From NCBI GenBank assembly GCA_030272585.1, contig BSYQ01000003.1:4464001-4528000 (forward strand): 64,000 nt of DNA, written 5' to 3'. The notes under the pieces were generated by a model. That model saw only the letters and a list, made by a program, of their open reading frames with translations. It was not told where the DNA came from and did not search any database. Origin of the DNA: Bryopsis sp. KO-2023. Taxonomy: Eukaryota > Chlorophyta > Ulvophyceae > Bryopsidales > Bryopsidaceae. Shown one piece after another: positions 36,729 to 48,447 of this stretch. A program made the position numbers and the translations under genes. The first letter of the stretch is position 1. Every line of letters begins with the position of its first letter.

Positions 36729-39692
36729 TCAGTCGCCCAGGGTACTCCCGGAAGATTGATAAGGAAGCATTGCTTGGGCCTCCTCCATGGTCGCAGGAAC
36801 GACCTCCTTGAGAATTCTATCCCCTTCAATTTTAAACCTGTCACAAAAATACACCAAATCAACTCTGTTGAAGATCTGCACGCTCATGCAACACAGCAAG
36901 AAACAGAGGAGGACAAGAAAAAGCAATTGTTTACATTGACACCCCCCTCCCTCCCCAAACTTGAAGAAAAACATGGCAAACTGCTGTGATTGCATGAATG
37001 AAATACACACAAAGCCGATTCAGAAATAGCATGTGGATGCTTTCTTTAGCATCCATATGCAAATCACTAGAACATGTGGTTAAGCCCCTGGATAAACAAG
37101 ACTTGGTCCAAAAAAGCCCATCAAACAATTGTGGACTTACACGAAATCGAAGGTGTTCGCCACTTCGGTCGATAGTCGCTCCGGTTGCATGACAGCCGCC
37201 ACGACTTCCACAACGATCGTTGCACTGGTCCTGTTGTGGCCCAGCCCCACATGCTTGACCCGACTGGAGAATCTGAGCAGGTCACCGATGTTGACAGGCC
37301 TTCTGAAAATGATGTCATCCACCATTTGAAACGCCGGCCGGGAGCCTCCGAACATGTATGATGTCGAAAATGCCAACTCAAATGCTCGCCTGTGGCACAC
37401 ATGACATCGTCAAATGACATGGCTAGATTATTTAATAAAAATAAATTTACCTTTTAATCATGTTTTAATGATTTGATTTAGATTATTTTTTTATTTTCTA
37501 TTTTTTTAAAAGAAACGAAGACACACACCACAATATTTTTTCAGTTTTTTGCATCAAACAAAATTGAAAAAAGCATTTATTGAGTAGCATTCAACGAGTT
37601 CCGTACCTCATCAGAAATCCTCCAAACATTCGACCGTGAATGTTCCTTTGCTGAGGTTGGCAGATGAAAATGTTTTGCATGGAGGTATCGGCCATCAGCA
37701 TATCTTCCCCACATGACAACGCTGGCAAATCCTTCACCCTTTGACCCTTCGCCAGCAACCCCTCACAGAGCTCCTTGTCGGCATCAGAAACTGACCATTC
37801 AAAGTAATGTCAAGTAACCACTTTTCTCCACTCCATCCCCAAAATATGACAAATACTGCGTGTCTGTGTATGTTTCTTATTTAATCAGAATTACATAACG
37901 GAGCTTTGGCAAAAAAAACAAATCGCCCCTGAGACTTCAATTCGACTGAAGGCTGGGCGCCCAGCCAGCATCATTCCACATGCTCCACCAAATCTATATC
38001 CTGCGTGTGCATGTGGCAGAAATCACCTCTTCTGGCATTGGACTTATGGGTTTCCCTCAGCTTTCTACGCTTGTCATGTACGGCTTGCCTTTCAGCGAAC
38101 ACGGCTCTCTCGCTGTCTGTTTGTGGCGTCAAAGGGTTGATCGGACAAGACTTCCCTGAAACGGCATCTCGAGCAACGAACGTGAACATTGCAGCCAGAT
38201 TGGGTACAGGATTGTCACCCTAAGCCACCACAGCATCCACATCCATCATTGCAGTTCTCCCAAAGGTCAAATCCGGACCCTCAGGACTGACAGAATCGCT
38301 ATGACTGAATGTGCATGACTGATTGGATCAGAGCTGTCAACTCATGTAACAGCAGAACACATCTGCCCGGTGTCAAATCAATGCACGATTTCAGTTCTGT
38401 AGGAATTGGCTAAATCACGGAGTGAGGGCTCCGCTGCCACCACAACAAAAACCACCATTGCAAAAGCAACGGGAAAAACATGAATTGACCTGAAAATTTC
38501 TTGTTGAATGTGTACGTTTGGGGCGAACCTGCATGATTTCCATTTTGATGTCCATCGATGACCTGCCTGTCCAAACAGCTTGCCCGAACATGGATACCGG
38601 ACCGTCCAATCTCACTGATTCCTTGAGCCTGATTTGATCCACAGCAGCGGTGACCAAAACAGGTATCCTGGTATTTTGATTGCCATCATCGCTGACACCA
38701 AAAGAAAATATAAATATAAATAAGTAAATAAACACAGAAGCAACTCAATGGAAAAAAAAGTGCATGTGTCTATGTCAGACTTTTTGTGGGAAATGGTTCT
38801 GAGATGAACCATTCCTTTCCCTCAGAAATGAAATGAACAAAATCTATGAAGCCGAGCCTGGTACTTAAACGAATTCGCTGCCAAGGAAAAAAAACAGCTC
38901 CTTTGCACAAATCCATATTCATCGAAAACATTCATCAAACAAAAACAAACAGTCTGATCGAGGTAAAGCGGGCAATTCATCGAACAACAAAAAATCAGAA
39001 AGCTTCCTGCACCCCCACTCAACACCTCTTGTGCTGCCAACTCTTTACTTTTTTTAAATTATCCAAACGGCATTGGAGCAATCATGCAGGATCCGGACAA
39101 GAATTTACCAGTGCTCATAAGCTATATTTCCTGCCAGTGAATCCAAGTCTTCCAGGATTCGCCCAACTCGCATGTAGTTCCATGGATTGCAATACTAATG
39201 GCCATCATCATCAACAAATCAATGCTTTCTTTTAAAATAATTTGTTCACTTAATTTCATTTCATTTTCAACTTGAGCAAATCCCCAAACACCGTTTCGTG
39301 TGAATATGACACTGCCATCCATTCACACCATTTCTTTCCCCCGATCTACATCAACCGACTCATCGACTTTGAGAAATCTCCGTTTGACAGCCACCATTCC
39401 ATACGTTCCACACTACCTGCTGCTTGAGCTCGTAATCTTTGTCAAAGGGGTACATGATGGTGGTGGTTTTGGGTGGCCTTGAAATCAGTTCAGTAGGAGC
39501 CGGGCTGTCTGCAGGGGTGCCTTTGGCATGCTGAATTCTTTCCAGCCACAGTTTCTTGGTGATCGGAGTGTATGCACCGATGATGGGTTCATCCCCAAAG
39601 CATCGGACGTCATGACGACCATGAGAAATCAATCCTTCCAACCAACGCAAACGAGACTTGGAAATCGCCCCCCTCCACATCGCGCCCACCAT
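36729..39692 (-). CDS. ACOT9-type acyl-CoA thioesterase, probably mitochondrial
   Basis: Hydrolyses acyl-CoA to free acid and CoA. Seven minus-strand exons (39692-39417, 39194-39109, 38691-38529, 38219-38027, 37790-37607, 37389-37141, 36837-36729) join in phase to 419 residues, the length of ACOT9/10 with two hotdog domains. Evidence: YTPITKKLWLERIQHAKGTP, then YCNPWNYMRVGRILEDLDSL (start of hotdog 1), VLVTAAVDQIRLKE, AVWTGRSSMDIKMEIMQ, AAMFTFVARDAVSGKSCPIN, and for hotdog 2 NIHGRMFGGFLMRRAFELAF, GGSRPAFQMVDDIIFRRPV and FSSRVKHVGLG. The N-terminus (MVGAMWRGAISKSRLRWLEG) is short, positively charged and amphipathic, as in mitochondrial presequences. The frame is open upstream without another ATG. 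The second exon is only 86 bases and was recognised by the LEDLDSLAG motif. It shares a 155-base divergent spacer with the CRM gene. Confidence 0.93.
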
Positions 39693-39847
39693 TTCAATCC
39701 ACCCCGTGATGTCGAGAAAATCGAACGCAAAAAACCACGCAAGCACGTTGATCCACTTGAGCTCTGTCTGCCTGATCCATCCACAGATTCCACACACTCG
39801 ATCGGTTTGGTCGATGGAGTAAAATCCAGGGCAGCCTGTCCACCATC
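39693..39847. promoter_or_regulatory. 155-base divergent promoter region
   Basis: Separates the start codons of the thioesterase (minus) and CRM-domain (plus) genes, both with organelle-type leaders. Two promoters must fit here or overlap into the first exons. No TATA box is evident. Bidirectional control is inferred from spacing only. Confidence 0.4.
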
Positions 39848-40683
39848 ATGCAGATTTTGCCGATTTCTCTCCCCCGACAGTCGGCGTGTTGTGTGGGTAG
39901 GCGTGTCCCCATTCTGCGAGCGTTTCGGGCGCCACGCATCCATGTCAGTCGTTTTGTTTGCTCGAGTAGTTCGGTGGGGTATCAGTCGAAGTCGCTTTCG
40001 AGGGGCGAGCTGAACACTTATAGAAGCACCTCACAAGAACTGGCCAGGCGAAAGAAATTGGTGGAAACTCAAGTGGGGAGGAATGGAGTCACTGAGAGGT
40101 TTTTGGAGAACCTCAGAATTGCTTTCAAACGGAACGAATACATCAAGGTAGATAGATGTTGTTTTCTCCAGGAAAATTATGGATCGATTTCTGCTCCAGT
40201 GAGAAAAATTTCTTTTTCAGAATTGTGCGTGCGATATTCCACACTCCACAAATATTCCACACTCCACGAGGCAAATTTTGTTAAAGAAAAGAATAAGCCC
40301 CACAGAAAATGGGTGGAGTGTGTGCATCTGAAAAAAACACAATGTCATGTTTCCAACATGTTGAATGTGATCATGTGTGGGAATACACGGCGCAGGCCGA
40401 TTTTTTCCATGATGGTTCAGAAGTTCCCTTTTTTTTAAAGAAAGATGTCGAAAATAATATATGGAGGATTGTTCAGGTTCGGGTGGGATCATGCGACATG
40501 GAAATAGAAGAAATAGTGCCCCTCCTGGAGCAATATTCGGATTGCGTCTGTGTCCACAAGATTGGTTTCACAGTCACATTCTACAGGTATGCGAACAATG
40601 CTAAAGAGATTCATCTTTTTTTTGATATGGAAGGAGAAGTTTTCGTTTCTGCATTCCATTCAGACTGGAGAGCCCCCATGTAG
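39848..40683 (+). CDS. Single CRM-domain (YhbY-like) RNA-binding protein with organelle-type leader
   Basis: CRM domains bind RNA in bacterial pre-50S particles (YhbY) and in plant organelle intron splicing and ribosome assembly. Two exons, 39848-40147 and 40477-40683, give 168 residues. Residues 1-60 are Arg/Ser/Pro-rich and nearly free of acidic residues (MQILPISLPRQSACCVGRR, then RAPRIHVSRFVCSSSS), as in plastid or mitochondrial transit peptides. The CRM core follows: KKLVETQVGRNGVTERFLEN with the GxxG loop, then LRIAFKRNEYIKVRV, EIEEIVPLLEQYSDCVCVHK and GFTVTFYRYA. The intron falls exactly between the two halves of the fold. There is a single CRM copy, so it resembles YhbY and small plant CRM proteins, not CAF1/CRS1. 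The last 25 residues (EIHLFFDMEGEVFVSAFHSD) are not part of the usual fold. Confidence 0.85.
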
Positions 40684-41400
40684 TTTGAATCATTCGAGTT
40701 ATGCAAATGAGTGAAATAGGTCAACCACCCTAGCAACAAGAAGCCACATTCCCTGGAACCGCTTCATTTAATAATTTTCAATCTATCAATATATCAGTAC
40801 ATATATATACATATATATATTGTGTATTTGGCTAAATCACCTCGTTGTGGACGGCCTTCGGTCGGCAAGTTTTCCTAATGTAAGTTAAACGTTCATTCAT
40901 TGTGTATTTATTATTATTTATTTATTATTTATTTATATAATTTTTTCTTGGGGGGGGGGTATTGATGGTGCATATGTGAAGATGATGGAGATATCATCTA
41001 TGTGTTTCTTCCCTTCTTTTCCTGACATGCAAATGTTTCGCTGCTTCAAAGGAAAAAAGACCTTCCATGGCCGGAGTTTCAACCTTACGAGACAGGGTCT
41101 GACACCGCTGGGAATTCACAATAGATGTGATTTTATCGCCCAAACCCCCAAGGTGGCAGCTCAACTTCCAATGCGATTCCACCCTTCGTATCCTCATCGG
41201 CAATTTCAGCATTTTCAGCCCAAACGCCAGACAAAAAAAAAGGGGGAAAGAAAAACTAGCTGGTCATAGCAGGATGGATGGACTGGTTACAAGAGAAGGC
41301 AATGCCAAAACGAAAGAGTTTTTTAAAAGACTTGGTCGTGCGCATGTAATCGACCTTGTGCCGTTCGTCCAGCTTTCGAGTCTGCTGGTGGTTTTTGACC
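40684..41400. other. Spacer between convergent genes
   Basis: Lies between the 3' ends of the CRM gene (plus) and the pantothenate synthetase gene (minus). It has a TA microsatellite at about 40800-40822 and a G10 run near 40951. No gene. Confidence 0.6.
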
Positions 41401-43859
41401 TCATTCGATCACGATGTTATCTATCAGCCTGACTCGATCTCCATCTTTTGCTGGGAAGAAAACAGCCACTGCGATCAACAAAGGCTCCTTCCCAACTTGC
41501 CCCACCTTGTCCAGAGTTTCGGCATCCACGACCTGACGACACAGCACCCCCCCTCTGGACATTTGTTTATATATATCTGCTGTAAATAATCAGGGTGTAG
41601 AGTTCACTTCCTTCATTGAATTGGAAATTTATCCAGGGCTCCATTCTCATTGAAAAATGGATGTGATGTATGCGTCAAAATCCAGGTTTGAAAATCTCAA
41701 TCCAACCTCCACATAGTCGATGTCACCACCAGACGCTGCAATTTTCTCCTCGATTCCCTTTCTGAGATCATCCGGGCTGGTGGCTTTTCGTGTTTTGACT
41801 TCGCTTTTTGCCCATTTCAAACTCTGGAATAACGCGATGGTGTTTGATCGCACTCCAGGATCCAGCCTTGCATTCCGACTTTTCGAAGAAATCAAATTCC
41901 CCAGAAAAAAAGAAAAGAAAAAAAAAAGAAAGAAAATCAGCAAGGAAGGCCACAGCCCTATTTTTAGTAAACAGCACCGTCGTTTTGATGCTTTTTTTAA
42001 TCCTTCTTTTTTTGACAAGAAGAAGAAAAAGAAACCGACCTGCTCATAGCGAGTCCATCTTGCTCCCGAAAGATGGGGCCCATCACGATTTTGATAGGAA
42101 AATCCAGGTCTTTAGTCATCCTCGAAATCACCTTCCCTTGCTGGTAGTCTTTCGAACCGAACACAGCCACGTCGGGTTCCATAATGTTGAACAATTTTGC
42201 AACCACCTGGCATTCCAAAAAACAGCCACATCATCAGAGGAAAACCTGGCCTTGCCAGTGAGTGCAGCCTCTCCATTTTGCCCTGGCATTCTGATGATTG
42301 AATACCCCGCCTGGAGCCCCGACGACCAGCAAATCAAGGAAGATGGTCAAAAATATGGGAATCTTCCAGGCAATTTTAGGACACCCACAAGGCCATGTTG
42401 AGAAAACAATCATCGACTCACTGTAGCAACCCCTCGAAAGAAATGGGGTCTCGATTGTCCGCACAAGGGCTTCTCCAATTGTTCGACCTCAAGGAGAAGC
42501 AACAAAACAAAGAAACTTAGCTCAGCTTTCCAATTCAATATCCTTCCACATCGCTTTTCTCTTCTTTTCAACAAGGACGCCATCTCCGGTGCTGGAATCA
42601 TTGAAGAAAAAATTGTTGGTAGAAATATACATACAGCTGTTTGAAAGAAATTGGTGAATCTTTTGTCTGGGAGTTTTACCTGAACAATCGTTTGGTGGGT
42701 TTGCTCCGACGCTGCCCCAATCACATGCGAAGCATCCGACACGCCTACATTCAAAAACACATCAAAAACACACCTTTCAAAACCTCACTCAGATTGTTGC
42801 AACAAAAACACCCTAAAAGAGAAATCACATCCACTTCGAAGCTTTGGCCCAGTAGTTTTGGTTAAAAGCTAGAAAAATTTCGGCATTGCCTTCGGATGGA
42901 CACAAACCTGAATAAAGTGATTTTGGTTCGAACACCATCGCACACCCAGCTTCTTCCAGTTTCTGCCGGTCTCCCTCCTGAGGAAAGCAAAAAAAAAATG
43001 ACAGCAATCCATGCAATTTTAGCTTCAAGATGGATTTTTTATGGTCAGCAAAACTCAGTGTTGGCAAAATTAAGCGAGGGAACTCACCGCATCCCTTGGA
43101 TATTCGTCAAAGTCCTCGTTTGCAGAAAACTACCAACCGGAAAAAGACACACCACTTTTTCAGAGGAAATTTCCACACCACTTTAACCACCAACCACAGA
43201 AACGCTTCAAAATGGCTTGATTTCTTCTCAGCAAAAGAAATTTTTTTTAAAAGGAAATTTTTTCGGCTAAAAATGGTTTGTTTTTTTCCTGTAAATATAT
43301 TGAAAAAGAAACACACACAGCACTCACTGACCTGCAATGGATTGATGTATATTGAGGCAACCACGATGTCGGCATGCTCCCTGATCACATCGACAATTCT
43401 GAACTTACTAAAAATACCAAAATTCGCAAAGAAACGGAAAAACAATCAACCTCCCCCCTCAAAAAAAAAGCACCTTTGTTTTCAAATATCGACATCTCTG
43501 TCCGTATTATTTGAAAAGCCCACCGTGCCAATTTGATCAGCGATAAATGACCTTCATGGAGAAATCCCTAAGAAAGAAAAACAGAAATGACAGCAATTGG
43601 TTTTTTCATCGATTCTGAATCCAAGCATTTTCTCATAACGTTGTCAATGTTGGTGCCAGAATGGCCATAACACATTGCCAAATATGCATTTGACGATTTG
43701 CAAGAAAAACACTTGTCCAGAAACGTCATCTCGATTCAATGCAACAGATTTCCAAGGGCGGCTTCCTACCATCGTTGGAACGAATCCGATCGTCTTTCCC
43801 GAACGCCGCATGTCGCGAGAAAACCTTCGGGCGTCCGTGGCTTCGCTTAAAACCTTCAT
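41401..43859 (-). CDS. panC: Pantothenate synthetase (pantoate--beta-alanine ligase)
   Basis: Joins pantoate to beta-alanine with ATP, the last step of pantothenate (CoA precursor) synthesis. Ten minus-strand exons (43859-43770, 43567-43524, 43407-43332, 43129-43088, 42977-42908, 42744-42680, 42487-42422, 42206-42040, 41878-41707, 41532-41401) join in phase to 307 residues. The order of motifs is exact: [19 protein letters not shown] with the HxGH nucleotide motif, [70 protein letters not shown], the KMSKS-like [31 protein letters not shown] and RLIDNIVIE at the end. No presequence is visible, so the enzyme is probably cytosolic. Exons down to 42-44 bases were found only because the family is so conserved. 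The gene is divergent from the DUF506 gene, with two MITEs between. Confidence 0.96.
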
Positions 43860-44379
43860 TTCTGCTCACGGAAAGCCAACCGCGAATCGATCCTGTGCGA
43901 AAAAGACTGGAGACGATTTTTGCCATCCCCCAAAATCGATCATCATTGATGACCTTTACACCACTAACACAAACCGTAAAAAAGACTGATTCGTCATTAT
44001 TGATCAGCTTTTTGCTTTGGATCTGGTCGAGATATCGACCCAGCTTTCTTTGGCTGCAACTCAGTTTTTCTTTGTGTTGGGGGAGCGCAGGCTGTCAGGT
44101 GGTGCTGGACTGTGAACGCTTCATGGTGTGCGTTACATCTATGGAGGTTCAACCGCCCGTTCGTCTCAGCAAATCCTGAACATCCCTTCTTTCGCTTCCA
44201 CCCCATCCATCAACTTTTAATCGCAAGCAAACAACAGGCTCCCGCGTTCGTTTCCATTCGTATCGATGGAGGTAAGCCATTCCGTGGAACCTGGCGTGAG
44301 TAAACTTGCTCCACTACGGTGTCGTGCTTTTTCCGTAACCCATCACGTGTGGACAGCGCGTGGTTTTGGACGAAATCGC
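43860..44379. other. Upstream region of the pantothenate synthetase gene
   Basis: Presumed promoter/5' UTR of the minus-strand gene. No other feature seen up to the MITE boundary. Confidence 0.5.
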
Positions 44380-44382
44380 TTA

Positions 44383-44616
44383 GGGTGCGGTCACACTGGA
44401 TCAATGATCCCGGGTTCATCGCGTCAACCCACAGTTTTTCTGTACGACACCTTGTTGAAAAGACGGAAGTTGGTCGTCGGACCACGTCGTCGTGAACCTG
44501 GTTCTCGCCTCGTGATCCGGGTCGGGGACCCGGATCCCGAGAACCCGCGAGTTAACCCCAAACAGTCAGGGTTGACGCGATGAACCCGGGATCATTGATC
44601 CAGTGTGACCGCACCC
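44383..44616. mobile_element. 234-bp MITE with perfect 48-bp terminal inverted repeats (PIF/Harbinger-like)
   Basis: The left end 44383-44430 (GGGTGCGGTCACACTGGATC...) and the right end 44569-44616 are exact reverse complements over 48 bases. The element is flanked by TTA on both sides (44380-44382 and 44617-44619). A 3-bp TTA duplication and GGG-starting ends are typical of PIF/Harbinger (Tourist-like) MITEs. The 138-base interior has no coding capacity, but it has its own hairpin around ATCCGGGTCGGGGACCCGGAT. Identical arms indicate a recent insertion. The family is inferred from target and termini; no transposase is nearby. Confidence 0.88.
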
Positions 44617-44619
44617 TTA

Positions 44620-45349
44620 GGGCCTGGTCAGAGCCTGGGACGGGAATCCGGAACTTTGGGGCAGTTTGATGGGCACGTGATCGACACATCATCACACCCA
44701 CTGCCCCATTTCCATTTCCAGTTTGCCGTCTCGGGTTTCTTCAACGGGAAACGGGAATGGCCCACGAATGGTCGTTCGACGACCACACCCCCTCAAAGCA
44801 CCAGCTCGAAACACTTAAAGAAGTATCGCGCCCAATAGAGCCTAGTCGCTCGATAAAACTAAGATCGAGAAAGAATTCGTGCTTTTGCAAATCTTCCCAC
44901 TCATATGAAGAGGCAGAAGGGCCTGTTTATCGTGCAGAAATAGTTATTTTACTTTTCCGAACTTGTTGAGACAAAAAGTAGGGAGAACAGTGCAGTGACG
45001 AGCCCACGGTGACCATCTCCCCCAATCAGAGATCTTGGACGCCAGAAAACTCGTCACCCCACTGATACCCAATTTTCTTTCTCCACGGTGTTTAGCAACT
45101 AGAGTCGACGTTTTTCGACCGGTCACAGTTTTATTTTTGAAGGTTACTTGAAATTCCCCGGTTTCCCGTCCACCCGGGAAACTGCAAGCAAATCACCACC
45201 CGGGGCATTCCCGTCGGGAAACCGCGACCAAATTGCCGGAGCCAGCGTGGCACTTTTCCAGCACTTTTTCCGATGTGGACCACGTGCGTGGGTTGATGGA
45301 GACATGTTCCCAGACGTTGACGCCAAGTTCCCGGGCTCTGACCAGGCAC
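44620..45349. mobile_element. Possible second MITE abutting the first (TTA target, about 21-bp ends)
   Basis: Starts right after the TTA that ends the first element. The left end GGGCCTGGTCAGAGCCTGGGA is matched, with two differences in 21 bases, by the reverse complement of the right end at 45329-45349. TTA follows at 45350-45352. The 730-base interior has GGGAAAC/GTTTCCC-type short repeats near 44740 and 45165-45235 but no open gene. This would be an older PIF/Harbinger-like MITE into whose flanking TTA the first element inserted. Confidence 0.55.
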
Positions 45350-45352
45350 TTA

Positions 45353-45848
45353 ACGTTCCCATCAACAGTCGCTGGAGAGGATACGGGGGAGTCCGCATGA
45401 CTGCCATCTCCGTGGCGGCGGGTAGCTGGCATTCATCGTCATGCTTGCACACGCCCGCTTTGGGCTTTCCACGCTCGCGTTTCAAACTTTTTGGTGATGA
45501 CAGGTTGTCGGATTCTTCCAAGTGGCCGAAACGCCCTTCCCCCGTTGAACCGTCACTTCGCCCAACAAATACACCTTTGATTCGGTATCCTGGGCAACGT
45601 GCTGAAACATCGCAACGTTCCAACATTGGTGGATGAACACCTCGACACGTTGAGAAAACTTCGTCCGTTTTCTCCCCACCATTCCGCCGCGCGTCTTGCA
45701 TCCACGATTCCATCGGGGTTAGAAAGATACTGTTTCTTCCGTTTCTTTCGTTGCGTTTTCTTTTTCCTTTTTCTGGTTATTTCGAAATCGCGCCCCCCCG
45801 CGCGTCGAAGTGAAGCCGTCAAAAGACGACGCTAAGCCCCTCTTCACC
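45353..45848. other. Upstream region of the DUF506 gene
   Basis: Presumed promoter and 5' UTR. A minus-strand frame over 45713-45144 is open but crosses the MITE boundary and shows no family similarity. Confidence 0.45.
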
Positions 45849-47528
45849 ATGCGCGTCCCAGTATTTCAACCGAAGTGGCTGCCGTCGACCCACCACCAAA
45901 TGGAAACGTGCCCGTCTGCTAAACCTCAATGTCGCCCCAGAGCGCCACTAACATCGGACGCCGATTTCTCCAACGCTGTTTTCCGGCGCGAGGTCCGGAC
46001 TGTGCAGCCGCAGATCGTCAACGCGATGGAGGATGGGGACGATGATATGCTGTTCGACATGGAGGTGGGGACACCGCAATGCAGCCCTCTCCTCATCACA
46101 CAACAGAAAAAAAAAGTGTTTTTTTCCCGCGATTTACACCTTTTTGCGGACGCGTTTTTTTTTTCCCGACTTCGAACCCTGCGCTGCACACTCGGATTCA
46201 TTCAGTTTGTGATTTGTGTGTGTGTGTGTGGGGGGGGGGGGGGGGTCGCTCCTCTCCGTGTCGTGGGATGCGTTTGCGGTTTTCCTGTGGTGGTGGTTTC
46301 CAACACAATTTTTGACGTCGCCTATTTGTTCGTGAGGTGTGTTTCTTCTTTTGTAATTGTGTGATTTTTTTTTTGCTTTTTTGGCGATGGAATGGAGCAG
46401 ATTGCGGACGTCGGCGACGAGGAGGAATGCGAAGACGTTGACGATTGTGCCGGGATCGATGCCACTGTTTCGGCGCTGTTGGAAATCGTCAAGAAACCAC
46501 AGGACCCGTTCCTCGTGAAGGTGCGGATCGCAAACTGTGCGGGAAGAATATGCCGTGCTTTCTCGTTTATATCGTACCACTTTCGTACTTTTTCCCAAAC
46601 TCGCAGCAAAAGGCGACCCATGCAATCCATGGAAATTTGCAAATGGCTGCTGTGCATCTTATCATAATATTGGCCACGGTGTTGAAAGGGAAAGTGTTGC
46701 TTGCCGATGAGCAAAGCAACACTCATACATATCTGATTAATATTTGTGTTGAGTGGAGGAGCCCTGTATTTCCTTGCAGTTGAAAAAGGTTGTGACGGAC
46801 ATCGTGGACGCCCTGCCTAATTTCGACCTCAAGGAAGTGGCAAAGCAACTGTCGAATCAGAACTACTCCATCAGGATTCGATCCGTCTCCGGCAGCAACG
46901 ACATCCACACCTGCCTGGAAACCCTCAGACACAGCTACCTTGTGATCAAGATGCCGTTCTCTCTGAAGAATGGCTTGGACGAGGTCATAGTGGATCCAGG
47001 GTTTCGTCAGCAGTTTGTGATTGCCCAGCCCACGGAAGAGTACCAAAACATGCTTGAAAAGCTGCCATCGACGTTCGTTGGCCCTATTGGTGCGTTGTGG
47101 AATGTGGCGGGGTGGGTGTGCGAGCAGCTGGAGAAGTCGTTCCTGAAAAGCGGTCGGCTTGTGCCTCCATGGAGGCGATCGGGGAGCATCCTGTCAAAGT
47201 GGAAAGGCCAGGTATGATGTTATTTTTATTGTTTTTTAATGTACTGGTGGGCTTTCTTGAAATATTTGCTGAAATTATTTCAGTTGAAAAGAAACCCAAA
47301 AAGCAAACATGCATGGCTCAACCTGGTCGACAAAATGTCCGAAAACAGACGTATTCTTTGTAAAGAAACGAAGTTGGAAGTATCAGGCAATACGCCAAAT
47401 AGTACGTAATAGGCAATTAATACTAATAATTTAGTTTGACAGAATTTGGTTTGCTATTATCTTGGGCAGGATTTTCAGGATCAGGAGGTGGCGGCAGCCC
47501 CAGCCGTTTTCGATCATCGTGCCTTTGA
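45849..47528 (+). CDS. DUF506 / PDDEXK-like protein
   Basis: Five exons (45849-46064, 46401-46520, 46780-47211, 47284-47401, 47470-47528) join in phase to 314 residues. The core (exon 3) carries the hallmarks of the plant/algal DUF506 family, classed as PDDEXK-like: HSYLVIKMPFSLKNGLDEVI, VDPGFRQQFVIAQPTEEYQN, LEKLPSTFVGPIGALWNVAG and LKSGRLVPPWRRSGSILSKW. The second exon is very acidic (DEEECEDVDDCAG). The C-terminus is basic then Gly/Ser-rich (RFSGSGGGGSPSRFRSSCL). Function in the family is not settled: a nuclease-like fold has been proposed, but I cannot identify an intact catalytic set by eye. I chose the ATG at 45849; another in frame at 46026 would remove 59 residues. Confidence 0.85.
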
Positions 47529-48413
47529 TAGGGCGAAGATCTCCAGGTTCACATCTGGCATGTGGTGTCATGAAAACGGATGTTCGGCTACATATACGCC
47601 CATTTACAATCCAACCGGTGTGAATGTCGTCACCTACCGTGCCCCCGGAGCAGCATAGGGGTCGAAGAAAAAAAAAAAAAACCTGAGCTGTAACAAAGAG
47701 AAAAAACAAGCCCAATGTAACAAAAAAACAGAGAAAACAAGAGTTATGTTCTATATATATGTCACATATTTCATTTTGAAAAAAAAAAAAGATTCGTCTA
47801 GTTTGCTTTTCCTGGGGGGCAATTGGGCGGTGTTGTAACTAGACCCAGAAGGAAAAAAAAGGAAAAAAAAAAAGAGAAAAAAAAAAACACCGCTACAACC
47901 CCCTCAAAAAAACCGAAAAAACGTCCCAGTGGGGCGGCGACCCTGTGGTGTTTCTTTTAATTTTTTTTGGGGGAGGTGTTAATTTTTTTTTTCTTTTTTC
48001 TTTTTTTTTGTGGTGTTTGTATGTGGTGGGGTTCTTTTTTAATACAGAGAGGGAGGGGGACTGTTGGAAATGCTGGAAAGTTATGTATTACGCTGTGTGT
48101 GTGAACTCTTCCATATGTGCATAAGAAGATGAGATTGGGGTTTTTTGGAAAGGAACATATGTTTTTGCAGTTAATAGAGTAAAAAAAGTTTCGACCGAGA
48201 AATTAGTGACGGTTCGTATGTTGGGAAAAAGAGGGTGTCGATGAGAAAAAAAGAAAAATTAAAAAGAAAACAGATTTTTTTTTTTCTGGAAAGGATTCAC
48301 CAACCGAAAAAAAAAAAAAGAAAAGAAAAAGAAAGGGGGAGTGGGGAGGGTGAAATGGATATGTGTTCTCGGAAAGGATTGTAGAGAGTTGTTTTTTTTT
48401 TCTCTTTTCTCTC

Positions 48414-48447
<34 letters not shown>

